The notes beneath the pieces were generated by a model. It worked only from the letters and a program-made list of their open reading frames with translations. It was not told the origin of the DNA and ran no database searches. Shown one piece after another: positions 1-9,774 of a stretch of 64,000 nucleotides of DNA. The position numbers were made by a program, and so were the translations under genes. The DNA comes from an uncultured Ruminococcus sp. (GTDB lineage Bacteria > Bacillota > Clostridia > Oscillospirales > Ruminococcaceae), in contig CADAEJ010000010.1 of the NCBI GenBank assembly GCA_902786965.1, positions 1 to 64,000 on the forward strand. The letters run 5' to 3'. Numbering within the stretch: the first letter of the stretch is position 1; the number at the start of each line of letters is the position of its first letter.

Positions 1-30
1 CCCAGACCCCCTTCCTAAACCTTTTAATGA

Positions 31-69
31 CTTTTCAGCAACGGGAGGCAAGCTCCCGTCACTGAAAAG
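31..69. repeat. Long perfect hairpin at window edge
   Basis: An inverted repeat made of two nested arms: CTTTTCAG (31-38) pairs with CTGAAAAG (62-69), and ACGGGAG (41-47) pairs with CTCCCGT (53-59). A two-by-two internal loop separates the arms and the loop is 5 bases. Neither strand has a T-run after the stem, so it is not a standard terminator. It could be a dispersed palindromic element or the tail of a structure that begins outside the window. Confidence 0.55.
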
Positions 70-319
70 TGTTAGAGAGTTCAGAAAAAGAGTTTGAGAA
101 AAAACACTCCCAAGAGAATACCCACGGTTGCTTGACAGGTATACCACAACAAATACGGATTTACCGCGGTTTGCACAATACAGCTCTACTCTTGTACCGC
201 CCTTATCAAATTAAAGCCCGGAGCGGCACAAAGGCAACTGTCACCTCAATCTTATATGCGACGGACAAGCGCGCCGCCGCGGCGGCAAATTCCGATTTAA
301 TATATTGTTTTGTTAGTAT
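70..319. other. Intergenic stretch, no gene recognised
   Basis: About 250 bases between the edge hairpin and the dapA terminator. Open frames here run antisense into dapA and look like no known protein. No promoter, RNA gene or repeat was recognised apart from a short GC-rich run near 268-285. Confidence 0.5.
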
Positions 320-349
320 AAAGCGGACTGGTTTTGTGCAGTCCGCTTT
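320..349 (-). terminator. Hairpin terminator after dapA
   Basis: An 11-bp perfect stem, AAAGCGGACTG (320-330) with CAGTCCGCTTT (339-349), and an 8-base loop. It lies 7 bases past the dapA stop codon. The T-run is weak on either strand, so efficiency is uncertain, but the position fits the end of the asd-dapA transcript. Confidence 0.6.
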
Positions 350-356
350 AAGAAAA

Positions 357-1247
357 TTACTTGATAAGACCTATTTTTTCCATGCTTGCCTTGAGCTTGT
401 CGATCTTCTCCTGTTCCATCTTTACCAGCGGCAGTCTGCACTCGCCGACCTCAAAGCCCATAAGATTGAGCGCTTCCTTTACAGGTATAGGGTTGACATC
501 GCAGAACAGCATATTGGTGAACTCAAGCAGTCTGTTTGCCTTTTCTCTTGCCTCGGGGTACTTGTTCTCAAGGCAAAGCGATGCGATCTCGTGAGTCTCA
601 AACGGCATACAGTTTGAAAGCACCGAGATAACACCAACACCGCCGAGTGCCATGATAGGAACTATCTGGTCATCGTTGCCCGAGTAGATGTCTATCTTGT
701 CACCGCACAGCGCAGCGATCTTAGCGATCTGGCTGATGTTGCCGCTTGCTTCCTTAACGGCTACGATGTTTTCCACCTCAGCAAGCTTTGCAACTGTTTC
801 GGGCAGAATGTTCACGCCCGTTCTTGAAGGCACGTTGTAAAGAATGCAGGGCAGCTTTGTGGAATTTGCGATAGCAGTGTAGTGCTGTATAAGTCCTCTC
901 TGCGAGGTCTTGTTGTAGTAAGGTGTTACCAGCAGCACAGCGTCTGCACCCAGCGCCTCAGCCTCTTGCGTGAGGTGGATAGCGTAGTCTGTGTGGTTTG
1001 AGCCTGTGCCTGCGATAACAGGTATCCTGTGATTGACCTTTTCAACAGCGAACTTGATGCACTCGATATGCTCCTCGTCTGTCATAGTCGAGCTTTCGCC
1101 CGTAGTGCCGCAGATGATGATAGCATCAGTGCCGTTGTCGATGTTGAAATCAATAAGCTCACCAAGCTTGTCAAAGTTGATAGAGCCGTCAGCGTACATA
1201 GGGGTTGCAATAGCAACGCCTGCACCTGTGAAAACTGTATTTTTCAT
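357..1247 (-). CDS. dapA: 4-hydroxy-tetrahydrodipicolinate synthase
   Basis: Condenses pyruvate with aspartate semialdehyde, the first committed step of lysine and diaminopimelate synthesis in the cytoplasm. The 296-residue protein has the normal family length. Visible motifs are GTTGES (about 47-52), the catalytic tyrosine in LYNVPSRTG (about 137) and the Schiff-base lysine in VAVKEASG (about 165). The ATG follows an AAAGGAG ribosome site. It lies 27 bases behind asd on the same strand, so the two consecutive enzymes form one transcript controlled by the lysine riboswitch upstream of asd. Confidence 0.97.
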   Translation of the reverse strand: MKNTVFTGAGVAIATPMYADGSINFDKLGELIDFNIDNGTDAIIICGTTGESSTMTDEEHIECIKFAVEKVNHRIPVIAGTGSNHTDYAIHLTQEAEALGADAVLLVTPYYNKTSQRGLIQHYTAIANSTKLPCILYNVPSRTGVNILPETVAKLAEVENIVAVKEASGNISQIAKIAALCGDKIDIYSGNDDQIVPIMALGGVGVISVLSNCMPFETHEIASLCLENKYPEAREKANRLLEFTNMLFCDVNPIPVKEALNLMGFEVGECRLPLVKMEQEKIDKLKASMEKIGLIK

Positions 1248-1274
1248 AGGAAATTACTCCTTTCAGATTTTGTA

Positions 1275-2357
1275 TCAGTCAAAGTAGCCCTTTGCTGCAA
1301 GAAGCTCTGCAAGCAGAACCGCGCCGCCTGCTGCGCCTCTGAGCGTGTTGTGCGAAAGGCATACGAACTTGTAGTCAAACAGAGTATCCTCGCGCAGTCT
1401 GCCAATAGATACGGCCATACCGCCCTCGAGGTTTCTGTCAAGCTTTGCCTGCGGTCTGTCGTCCTCCTCGAAGTAGTGCAGGAACTGCTTTGGTGCGCTT
1501 GGCAGCTTGAGCTGCTGCGGAACACCGCTGAAGTTCTTCCACGCCTCAAGTATCTCCTCCTTTGAAGGCTTGTTCTCAAACGAGCAGAACACTGCTGCTG
1601 TGTGTCCGTCTGAAACAGGAACTCTAAGGCACTGTGCCGTGATGGAAGGCTCGGTAGCGTTAACTATCTCACCGTTCTCAATATGGCCCCAGATCTTCAT
1701 AGGCTCCTTCTCGGATTTCTCCTCCTCGCCGCCGATGTATGGGATAACGTTGTCAAGTATCTCGGGGAATGTCTCAAAAGTTCTGCCGGCGCCCGAAATT
1801 GCCTGATATGTGCAGGCAAGAGCCTTTGTTACCTTGTACTTATCCATAAGCGGAGCAAGTGCCGGAACATATGACTGCAGCGAGCAGTTGGACTTTACAG
1901 CTATAAAGCCCTTCTTTGTGCCAAGGCGCTTTCTCTGTGCAGGGATTATCTCGATATGCTCGGGGTTGATCTCGGGGATCACCATCGGTACATCGGGAGT
2001 AAATCTGTGTGCGGAGTTGTTTGAAACGATCGGGCACTCAGCCTTTGCATACCTTTCCTCGAGCGCTCTTATCTCGTCCTTTTTCATATCAACTGCGCAG
2101 AAGCAGAAATCGACCATCGAAGCGATCTTCTCAACGTCCTCTGTTGCGTTCATAACAACGAGGTCTGCAAGATCCTCAGGCATCGGATCTGCAAGCTTCC
2201 ACTTTCCGCCTACAGCCTCCTTGAAGGTCTTGCCTGCACTCCTTGGAGATGCGGCGAGACAAACTATCTCAAACCATGGGTGCTTGTCAAGGATAAGGCA
2301 GAATCTCTGTCCTACCATACCCGTTGCGCCGATGATACCAACTTTGTACTTTTTCAT
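1275..2357 (-). CDS. asd: Aspartate-semialdehyde dehydrogenase
   Basis: Reduces aspartyl phosphate to aspartate semialdehyde with NADPH, feeding lysine, diaminopimelate, threonine and methionine synthesis. The 360-residue sequence begins with an NADP-binding GATGMVGQRF motif (about 11-20) and has the active-site cysteine in SNCSLQSY. Length and motif style match the archaeal/fungal-type branch (SNCS rather than NCST) more than the E. coli type. It is the first gene of asd-dapA, with a GGAAAGGA ribosome site, about 115 bases downstream of the riboswitch terminator. Confidence 0.95.
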   Translation of the reverse strand: MKKYKVGIIGATGMVGQRFCLILDKHPWFEIVCLAASPRSAGKTFKEAVGGKWKLADPMPEDLADLVVMNATEDVEKIASMVDFCFCAVDMKKDEIRALEERYAKAECPIVSNNSAHRFTPDVPMVIPEINPEHIEIIPAQRKRLGTKKGFIAVKSNCSLQSYVPALAPLMDKYKVTKALACTYQAISGAGRTFETFPEILDNVIPYIGGEEEKSEKEPMKIWGHIENGEIVNATEPSITAQCLRVPVSDGHTAAVFCSFENKPSKEEILEAWKNFSGVPQQLKLPSAPKQFLHYFEEDDRPQAKLDRNLEGGMAVSIGRLREDTLFDYKFVCLSHNTLRGAAGGAVLLAELLAAKGYFD

Positions 2358-2471
2358 AACAATAACATCCTTTCCGCTTGTGCGATAGCTGCAAGGCTTT
2401 GTCTATATAGCCAAAAAGGCGGTATAAGCGATGCGCTGTTTTGCACAAAACATTAAAAATAAACAAATAAT

Positions 2472-2494
2472 AAAAAAACCGGTTGAAAACCGGC
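2472..2494 (-). terminator. Riboswitch-controlled intrinsic terminator
   Basis: On the minus strand GCCGGTT-ttc-AACCGG is followed directly by a run of seven T. It sits between the lysine aptamer and asd, the usual place for an off-switch. The sequence ACCGGTTG also occurs inside the aptamer region near 2566-2573, so alternative pairing is possible. Confidence 0.85.
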
Positions 2495-2532
2495 ACATCA
2501 TACAGTATAATAAGAATGTTGACATAATTTTA

Positions 2533-2724
2533 TGTCGATAGCACTCCATCATAATACATGATGACAACCGGTGGTCTGTTAGACCAAGCAGCCAGCTGGA
2601 CGTTCCCACGGTCCGCTTCGGCGGTATCACCTTTCACACTGCTGCATGATGTCGGGTGCATCACTTTGGCGGCAAAGCCGTCGGCAGCAGCGGTACTCAT
2701 CTCAACCGCACCTCTATCTGTTGT
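2533..2724 (-). ncRNA. Lysine riboswitch (L box)
   Basis: Read on the minus strand this 5' leader shows the L-box landmarks in order: GATAGAGGTGCG at the 5' end, GAGTA, then GAAAGGTGA and GCCGAAG in the core, and finally GGAGTGCTATC closing the basal helix (GATAG with CTATC). The order and spacing match the family as known from B. subtilis lysC. It lies between a consensus promoter (2730-2758) and a terminator (2472-2494) ahead of asd-dapA. Lysine binding would be expected to favour termination and shut off lysine synthesis. Confidence 0.93.
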
Positions 2725-2729
2725 GTAAT

Positions 2730-2758
2730 ATAATATCAGAAAATGCCGCTGATGTCAA
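2730..2758 (-). promoter_or_regulatory. Sigma-A promoter of asd-dapA
   Basis: Minus-strand TTGACA (2753-2758), a 17-base spacer, then TATTAT (2730-2735). Transcription would start just before the lysine aptamer. Confidence 0.85.
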
Positions 2759-2835
2759 TAGATTGTGATGACTTTTTTTCAAAAACCGCTATTTTATCAC
2801 ATTAACAAAAATTAAACGTCTTTGGAGAGATAAAA

Positions 2836-3882
2836 ATGTTAGACTTAAACAATATGAAGCGCTCTGATTTTGCATACGATCTTCCGCAGGAGCTTATCGC
2901 GCAGACACCGCTTGAGCCGCGCAATTCCTCACGTCTTCTGAAGGTAGACAGGCAAAGCGGAGAGATAGTTCACGATCACTTTTACAATCTATGCAATTAT
3001 CTAAAAAAAGGTGACCTTTTGGTGCTTAACGATTCCAGGGTGCTCCCCGCGCGTATCTACGGCGAACGTGAGGACACAGGCTCGTTTATCGAGTTCCTGC
3101 TTGTCGAGCAGAGGGAGAATATGGTTTGGGAGATACTCTGCCGCCCGGGTAAAAAAGCAAAGGTCGGCACGCGCTTTACATTCGGCGGCGGCACACTCAA
3201 AGCCGAGATAACCGAGGTTTTAGAGGACGGCAACAGGGTAGCGCGCTTTGAGTGCGAGGACAATTTCTTTGCCGCGCTCGATCAGATCGGTCAGATGCCG
3301 CTTCCGCCGTACATAACCGAAAAGCTCAAGGACAAGGAGCGCTATCAGACAGTCTATTCCAACGAGCTTGGCTCGTCTGCCGCACCGACCGCAGGTCTGC
3401 ACTTTACCAAGCAGCAGCTTGAAGACCTGCAAAAAATGGGTGTGAATATCGCCTTTGTGACGCTTCACGTCGGGCTTGGCACATTCCGTCCCGTCAAGGA
3501 GGACAAGGTGCTTGACCACAAAATGCACCGCGAGCATTACGAGCTTTCGGAAAAGACCGCGCAGATGATAAACGATACCAAGAAAAACGGCGGGCGAGTC
3601 ATAGCCGTCGGAACGACCTCCTGCCGCACGATAGAGAGCGTGGCATCTTTCCACGACGGAAAGATAGTCGCAGATGACGGCTGGACGAGCATCTTCATCT
3701 ATCCGGGGTACGAGTTCAAGGTCATGGACGGGCTGATAACCAATTTCCACCTGCCCGAAAGCACGCTGATAATGCTTGTATCGGCATTCCTCGGCTATGA
3801 TAAAACTATGAACGCCTATAAGACCGCCGTGCAGGAAAAGTACCGCTTTTTCTCATTCGGCGACAGTATGGCGATATTGTGA
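2836..3882 (+). CDS. queA: tRNA preQ1(34) S-adenosylmethionine ribosyltransferase-isomerase
   Basis: Transfers the ribosyl group of SAM onto preQ1 already in the tRNA anticodon to form epoxyqueuosine. The 348-residue length is normal. The N terminus SDFAYDLPQELIAQTP, the SSAAPTAGLHFT segment and the C-terminal FHLPESTLIMLV segment are family hallmarks. A GGAGA site lies 7 bases before the ATG. An internal ATG (MKRSD) eight codons in resembles the start in many relatives, so the first residues are uncertain. It heads a tight operon ending in tgt, the enzyme acting just before it in the pathway. Confidence 0.97.
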   Translation: MLDLNNMKRSDFAYDLPQELIAQTPLEPRNSSRLLKVDRQSGEIVHDHFYNLCNYLKKGDLLVLNDSRVLPARIYGEREDTGSFIEFLLVEQRENMVWEILCRPGKKAKVGTRFTFGGGTLKAEITEVLEDGNRVARFECEDNFFAALDQIGQMPLPPYITEKLKDKERYQTVYSNELGSSAAPTAGLHFTKQQLEDLQKMGVNIAFVTLHVGLGTFRPVKEDKVLDHKMHREHYELSEKTAQMINDTKKNGGRVIAVGTTSCRTIESVASFHDGKIVADDGWTSIFIYPGYEFKVMDGLITNFHLPESTLIMLVSAFLGYDKTMNAYKTAVQEKYRFFSFGDSMAIL

Positions 3883-3891
3883 GGTAAGCGT

Positions 3892-4305
3892 ATGCAAAAT
3901 AAATGCGCCGTCTTTTATGACAGCTGGCAGCTTGAATGCTGCGGTCACCCGTTCGGCATCGGCGATACGGTAAACTGGCTGGTGCTTGAGCTTGAACAGG
4001 GCGATCTGAACACTCCCGTTGACATGGGAAAGGTCGATTACTGCTACGAGGCTCACAGCAGCGCGTGGCAGGAGCTTTTCGTTTTGCAGGGCAGGGTAGA
4101 GAAGATACAGACGCTTTATCAGAAATACGAGCCGCACAAGGATAATCCGAAAATGCTTATCCCCACAGGCGGAAGGCTGGTCGAAACGCAAAAAGCGCAG
4201 GGCTTTGAAAAGGACGTTGACGGACTTAAAGCAACGGGCTACCTTGTCAGTATCTGCGATTATACAGTCAGACCTGCAAAGCAGGAAGAGGTCACATTCA
4301 AATAA
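3892..4305 (+). CDS. DUF6578-like protein of unknown function
   Basis: A 137-residue soluble protein, no signal peptide or membrane segment. The N terminus (FYDSWQLECCGHPFGIGD) resembles, from memory, the DUF6578 family (display of a Trp-Gln then Cys-Cys-Gly pattern); that assignment needs a profile search. Central residues are acidic and aromatic, including VDYCYEAHSSAWQE. It lies 9 bases after queA and 14 bases before the PAS gene, inside the queA-tgt operon. No enzymatic motif was recognised, so a link to queuosine synthesis rests on location only. Confidence 0.75.
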   Translation: MQNKCAVFYDSWQLECCGHPFGIGDTVNWLVLELEQGDLNTPVDMGKVDYCYEAHSSAWQELFVLQGRVEKIQTLYQKYEPHKDNPKMLIPTGGRLVETQKAQGFEKDVDGLKATGYLVSICDYTVRPAKQEEVTFK

Positions 4306-4319
4306 AAGGAGAAATTAAA

Positions 4320-4697
4320 ATGGATATGCTTAAAATTTACAAGGCTGTTCTCGATGCCGACAGAGCCGCTGTTGTGCTTTGCACACTTGACCACACGATA
4401 GTCTATATGAATAAAACCGCCTGCGAGCGCTACGCAAAATGGGGCGGCGAAAAGCTTGTCGGCAGATCGGTTCTTGACTGTCACAACGAGAGGTCAAGAG
4501 AAATGATAGTAAAAGTTCTTGACTGGTTTGCAAAGTCAAAGGACAACAATATCGTCTACACATTTAAAAACGTCAAGGAGAACAAGGACGTTTATATGGT
4601 TGCCCTGCGTGACGATGACGGAGAGCTTATCGGCTACTACGAAAAGCACGAGTACCGCGACCATGAGACTATGAACCTTTATGAACTTGGTGAGTGA
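4320..4697 (+). CDS. Stand-alone PAS-domain protein
   Basis: A 125-residue protein that is almost entirely one PAS domain: a start near YKAVLDADRAAVVLC, the typical IVYMNKTACERY core (about 29-40), a GRSVLDCHN helix region and closing strands with GELIGYYEKHEYRD. PAS domains bind small ligands or haem/flavin, or mediate protein contacts. No output domain is attached, so it would have to act through a partner. The AAAGGAG site is well spaced. The stop codon sits 2 bases before the likely start of the next gene. Confidence 0.85.
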   Translation: MDMLKIYKAVLDADRAAVVLCTLDHTIVYMNKTACERYAKWGGEKLVGRSVLDCHNERSREMIVKVLDWFAKSKDNNIVYTFKNVKENKDVYMVALRDDDGELIGYYEKHEYRDHETMNLYELGE

Positions 4698-4699
4698 AA

Positions 4700-6294
<1,595 letters not shown>

Positions 6295-6351
6295 GTCACA
6301 GTGAGTACGGTAACCTCAGATTTGCAAATACTGTCTTGAATATTTTCATCA

Positions 6352-6390
6352 AAAAATGTGTAAGTATCTATCAGGGTGCTTACACTTTTT
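6352..6390 (+). terminator. Terminator between tgt and mntP
   Basis: GTGTAAG (6358-6364) pairs with CTTACAC (6379-6385), flanked by A-run and T-run, giving a bidirectional-looking terminator. It ends only about 7 bases before the mntP ribosome site, so it might also affect mntP expression. Confidence 0.7.
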
Positions 6391-6407
6391 ATTATGGAGG
6401 TATTCTG

Positions 6408-6956
6408 ATGGGACTTATTCAAACGGTGATACTTGGCGCAGGGCTTTCGATGGACTCTTTTGCGCTGTCTGTCGCAAACGGTATGTGCGCGGTAAAAAGG
6501 CGCTTTTTTGCAGGGATTATGTGCGCCCTTTGCTTTGGCTTTTTCCAGGGCGCGCTGACAACTCTCGGCTATGCTGCCGGGGCGGTATTCGCGCAAAAGG
6601 TCAGGGCAGTGGATCACATCATCGCGCTGCTGCTATTGAGCTATATCGGCATAAAAATGATCCTGCAAAGCCGCAAAGGCACCGCGCAGCCGTCACTTTC
6701 GGCGGCAGCAGTGTTTTTCAGTGCCTTTGCGACCTCCCTCGATGCGCTTACAGTCGGCGTGAGCCTTGCCGCGCTCGATGTGGATATCGTCCTTGTAGGC
6801 GCAGTCCTGACCGCTGTTTCAACAGCTATCTGCTTTGCGGGCTTTCTGCTCGGCGACAGAGCAGGCAAGCGCCTTGGAAGCTCCGCACAGATGCTCGGCG
6901 GGGCGGTGCTTATTGCACTTGGCATCAGGATATTCATACAGCACACCTTTTTCTGA
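6408..6956 (+). CDS. mntP: Manganese efflux pump MntP-family protein
   Basis: A 182-residue, six-helix membrane protein that exports manganese, as known for the E. coli family member. The two conserved acidic motifs are present: LSMDSFALSVANG near the N terminus and ATSLDALTVGVSLA at the start of the second half, showing the internal duplication. The start at 6408 is chosen because TGGAGG lies 7 bases before it; the longer frame reading from 6285 crosses the terminator. No manganese riboswitch (yybP-ykoY type) was recognised upstream. Confidence 0.9.
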   Translation: MGLIQTVILGAGLSMDSFALSVANGMCAVKRRFFAGIMCALCFGFFQGALTTLGYAAGAVFAQKVRAVDHIIALLLLSYIGIKMILQSRKGTAQPSLSAAAVFFSAFATSLDALTVGVSLAALDVDIVLVGAVLTAVSTAICFAGFLLGDRAGKRLGSSAQMLGGAVLIALGIRIFIQHTFF

Positions 6957-6978
6957 CCCAGCTCGACTTTAAGTTAAC

Positions 6979-7001
6979 AATTAAGTTAACCCGACTTAAT
7001 T
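6979..7001. promoter_or_regulatory. Perfect inverted repeat, candidate operator
   Basis: AATTAAGT (6979-6986) and ACTTAATT (6994-7001) form a perfect 8-bp inverted repeat with a 7-base spacer. A direct repeat TTAAGTTAAC also occurs at 6969 and 6981 (12-base step). It lies 65 bases before the acyl-CoA synthetase start and looks like a binding site for a dimeric repressor. Confidence 0.5.
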
Positions 7002-7065
7002 ATTTATTCATTGTAACTGTTTATACTCTAAATAATATATGGATGTTCAGTATGGAGGAAATATC

Positions 7066-8730
7066 ATGAGTTTTATGGACGATTTCTACAAGCGCTTTGT
7101 CAAGGAGGAATATGACGAGAACGGCATCGTCACAAAATTTGACCTTGACCTTAAATATGACTATAACTTTGCCTATGACGTTATCGACGAGATAGCAAAG
7201 CACGAGCCCGAAAGGGCGGCTATCCATTGGGTGAGCGAGAATGGCGATGAAAAGATATTTACATATAAAGAGCTTTCGCAGGAGAGCAGCCGTATGGCAA
7301 ATATGCTCATGGCGCACGGCGTTGAAAAGGGCGATATGGTAATGGCTGTGCTTAAAAGGCATTACGAGTTCTGGATACTTGCCTACGCGCTGATGAAGAT
7401 AGGCGCGGTGCTTATCCCCGCGACCTGCCAGCTTATGAAGAAGGACTACGTTTACAGATTTGACCTTGCAAGAGTTAAGTTTATCATCGCAACGGGTGAG
7501 GATAACGTTCCCGACCACGTTGACGAGGCGCTGCAGGAGTATCAGTGGATGAAGGAGAAATTCATCGTTCACGGCAGCCGCGAGGGCTGGACAGACCTTA
7601 TGGCTTCCGCACACAGATACAGGTGCGAGCTTGAAAGGATACACACGCGCTGCGATGAAAATATGATAGCCTATTTCAGCAGCGGAACAACAGGCTATCC
7701 AAAGCTTGTTATGCACCGCCACGCTTACAGCGCAGCGCATATCTTCACCGCAAAGCATTGGCATCACGTCGGCGACGGCACTGTTCACCTTACCGTTTCG
7801 GAAAGCGGCTGGGCAAAGTGCGCCTGGGGAAAGATGTTCGGTCAGCTCACCTGCGGCGCTACCGAGTTTGTTTATGACTTTGACAGATTCGTTCCCGAAA
7901 ATGTCCTTAAAGTCATTCAGGACTATAAAGTAACATCATTCTGCGCACCGCCGACAATGTACAGATTTTTCATCAAGGCAGGTCTTGAAAAGTTCGACCT
8001 TTCAAGCCTGAAATATTCCTGCGTTGCAGGCGAGGCGCTCAGCCCCGATGTTTTCAACAAGTGGAAGCAGGCAACGGGGCTAAGCCTTATGGAAGGCTTC
8101 GGTCAGACGGAAACGGTGGTCGTGCTTTGTAACTGCTTCGGCATGACACCAAAGCCGGGCTCTATGGGCAAGCCTGTGCCGCTTTATGACGTTGAGCTTG
8201 TCGATAAGGACCTTAAACCCGTAAAAAACGGCGAAACGGGCGAAATAGTTATTCGTGCCGAGTACTGCAAGCACCCTGCGATATTCAAGGAGTATTACAG
8301 AGGTGCAGAGCAGACTTTCCGCGCGTGGAAGGGCGGAGTTTACCACACGGGCGATACCGCCTACCGCGATGATGACGGCTACTACTGGTATGTCGGCAGA
8401 ACGGACGACCTTATCAAAGCATCGGGCTACCGCATAGGACCTTTCGAGATAGAGTCTATACTTATGGAGCATCCAAGCGTCCTTGAATGTGCTATCACAG
8501 CCGCAGACGACGCTATCAGGGGCAAGGTGGTCAAGGCGACTATCGTGCTTTCAGACGGCTATAAGCCGAGCGAGGAGCTGAAAAAGGAGCTTCAGAACTT
8601 TGTAAAGAAGTCCACAGCGCCGTACAAGTACCCGAGGATCGTCGAATTCGTTGACGAGCTTCCAAAGACGTTCAGCGGCAAGATAAGACGTGTCGAGATA
8701 AGAGAAAACGACGAAAACAAGAGCTTCTGA
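7066..8730 (+). CDS. AMP-forming acyl-CoA synthetase
   Basis: A 554-residue adenylate-forming enzyme that activates a carboxylic acid to an acyl-CoA with ATP. Seen are the P-loop-like YFSSGTTGYPKLV (about 205-217), GEALS, the adenine motif GFGQTE, the hinge YHTGDTAYRDDDGYYWYVGRTDDLIK and the C-terminal catalytic lysine region PKTFSGKIRR. The medium-chain/acetyl type is more likely than a long-chain type because of overall length and the SGYRIGPFEIE segment. The exact substrate is unknown. The start at 7066 follows ATGGAGGA; an upstream in-frame ATG at 7039 has no ribosome site. Confidence 0.9.
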   Translation: MSFMDDFYKRFVKEEYDENGIVTKFDLDLKYDYNFAYDVIDEIAKHEPERAAIHWVSENGDEKIFTYKELSQESSRMANMLMAHGVEKGDMVMAVLKRHYEFWILAYALMKIGAVLIPATCQLMKKDYVYRFDLARVKFIIATGEDNVPDHVDEALQEYQWMKEKFIVHGSREGWTDLMASAHRYRCELERIHTRCDENMIAYFSSGTTGYPKLVMHRHAYSAAHIFTAKHWHHVGDGTVHLTVSESGWAKCAWGKMFGQLTCGATEFVYDFDRFVPENVLKVIQDYKVTSFCAPPTMYRFFIKAGLEKFDLSSLKYSCVAGEALSPDVFNKWKQATGLSLMEGFGQTETVVVLCNCFGMTPKPGSMGKPVPLYDVELVDKDLKPVKNGETGEIVIRAEYCKHPAIFKEYYRGAEQTFRAWKGGVYHTGDTAYRDDDGYYWYVGRTDDLIKASGYRIGPFEIESILMEHPSVLECAITAADDAIRGKVVKATIVLSDGYKPSEELKKELQNFVKKSTAPYKYPRIVEFVDELPKTFSGKIRRVEIRENDENKSF

Positions 8731-8749
8731 CAGAGCTCGGAGGTGTGCT

Positions 8750-8989
8750 GTGTTAAGTGACAAAGAGATTTCAGCTATAAGAGAAAGAGCCGATAAAGCA
8801 ACGAAAGGTCCCTGGAAAGCATTTATTGAGGGCAGGGATATGCAGTGCGGTTCGGATTTCATACAGACACAGGGCGAAGATATCGAACTGATAGGTGCGA
8901 CCGAAGCAGACTTTGATTTCATTGCAAATGCAAGACAGGATATAGTCAGCCTGCTTGATGAGATAGAAAGACTCAAAGCAGACAGATAG
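8750..8989 (+). CDS. Small Ead/Ea22-like protein
   Basis: A 79-residue protein starting at a GTG with a CGGAGGT site. The pattern is an N-terminal helix (SAIRERADKATKGPWKAF), an aspartate-rich middle, and a closing FIANARQDIVSLLDEIERL helix. This layout is familiar from short Ead/Ea22-like and related phage-derived proteins that occur as single genes in many bacteria. The function is unknown. No other phage gene lies nearby, so this is not evidence for a prophage. Confidence 0.7.
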   Translation: MLSDKEISAIRERADKATKGPWKAFIEGRDMQCGSDFIQTQGEDIELIGATEADFDFIANARQDIVSLLDEIERLKADR

Positions 8990-9024
8990 CGTTTGACGCA
9001 TCAGAAAGTAAGGGAGTGAGCCGA

Positions 9025-9666
9025 ATGCTTGTTTATGAATACCCTCCGAAAATGAACAGAGTAGAAAAGCAGGCAAAGGCTGCCCACGACCTCGCCCAGC
9101 ATGCCAAGATACGCCGCAATATGCTGAAAAACCTTATCCTTGCGGCTGTCATTATCGGCATATCGTTCTTTGTCGGCAACATTTTCGTCAAGATTTTGCT
9201 CATAATAATTGGGCTTGCGAACGCCGCTGTCGGCTGTCTGCTGTATTGGTACAATATGCTCTCGTTTGATGCAAACGTCTATTCACGCATTTATGATGAC
9301 CACATCGAGCATTCGCAGAGAATGGGCTTTTCAAAGCGTTATCTGCACGCAGATATCGCCTATGCAGATATCGAAAAGAGTATGCAGGACAACCACGGTA
9401 ACCTCGTTATAACGCTGAAAGAGAACGCAAAGCCAAAGCTTTTCACCGCTGATGAGAACGGCAGTGACGAGCAGGATTTTACCGCGCAGGATAACACCGT
9501 AATCCTCAAATTTGTTGACACCAAGGCAAAGCTTACGCTGGTGAATGACCTGTACGGGCAGATAAAATATCCCCATAAGCAGTATAACGTCATTGACGAC
9601 GATGACGATGATTACTACACCGCCGAGGATAAAAAATGGGACAGCCTCGGCAAGCACGGCTTGTAG
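9025..9666 (+). CDS. Membrane protein of unknown function
   Basis: A 213-residue protein. A basic N terminus is followed by two adjoining hydrophobic helices (about 34-80, starting NLILAAVIIGISFF), then a soluble domain rich in beta-type sequence with repeated ADIAYADIEKS-like segments and an acidic run of six aspartates followed by tyrosines near the C terminus. This arrangement resembles membrane proteins with a pleckstrin-like YcxB domain, but that is only suggestive. ATG 9025 is chosen because GGGAG lies 9 bases ahead, whereas a GTG at 9016 touches it. Confidence 0.7.
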   Translation: MLVYEYPPKMNRVEKQAKAAHDLAQHAKIRRNMLKNLILAAVIIGISFFVGNIFVKILLIIIGLANAAVGCLLYWYNMLSFDANVYSRIYDDHIEHSQRMGFSKRYLHADIAYADIEKSMQDNHGNLVITLKENAKPKLFTADENGSDEQDFTAQDNTVILKFVDTKAKLTLVNDLYGQIKYPHKQYNVIDDDDDDYYTAEDKKWDSLGKHGL

Positions 9667-9774
9667 ATGTAAGAGGTAAGAAATAAGAGGTAAGAAAAGT
9701 GAGATGTAAAATTTCTGTTAACCTCTTGAAAAAAGGAAAAGCGTGTGCTATCATAATACAGTAATATACTTTAA

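Noticed and set aside
69..617. Plus-strand 182-codon frame at the window start
   Set aside because: Overlaps dapA on the opposite strand, has no family likeness and crosses the dapA terminator.
6295..6407. Manganese riboswitch ahead of mntP
   Set aside because: The conserved yybP-ykoY loop sequences are not visible; only a terminator hairpin is.
8750..8989. Prophage remnant from the Ead/Ea22-like gene
   Set aside because: No integrase, attachment repeats or other phage genes nearby; this family occurs alone in many genomes.
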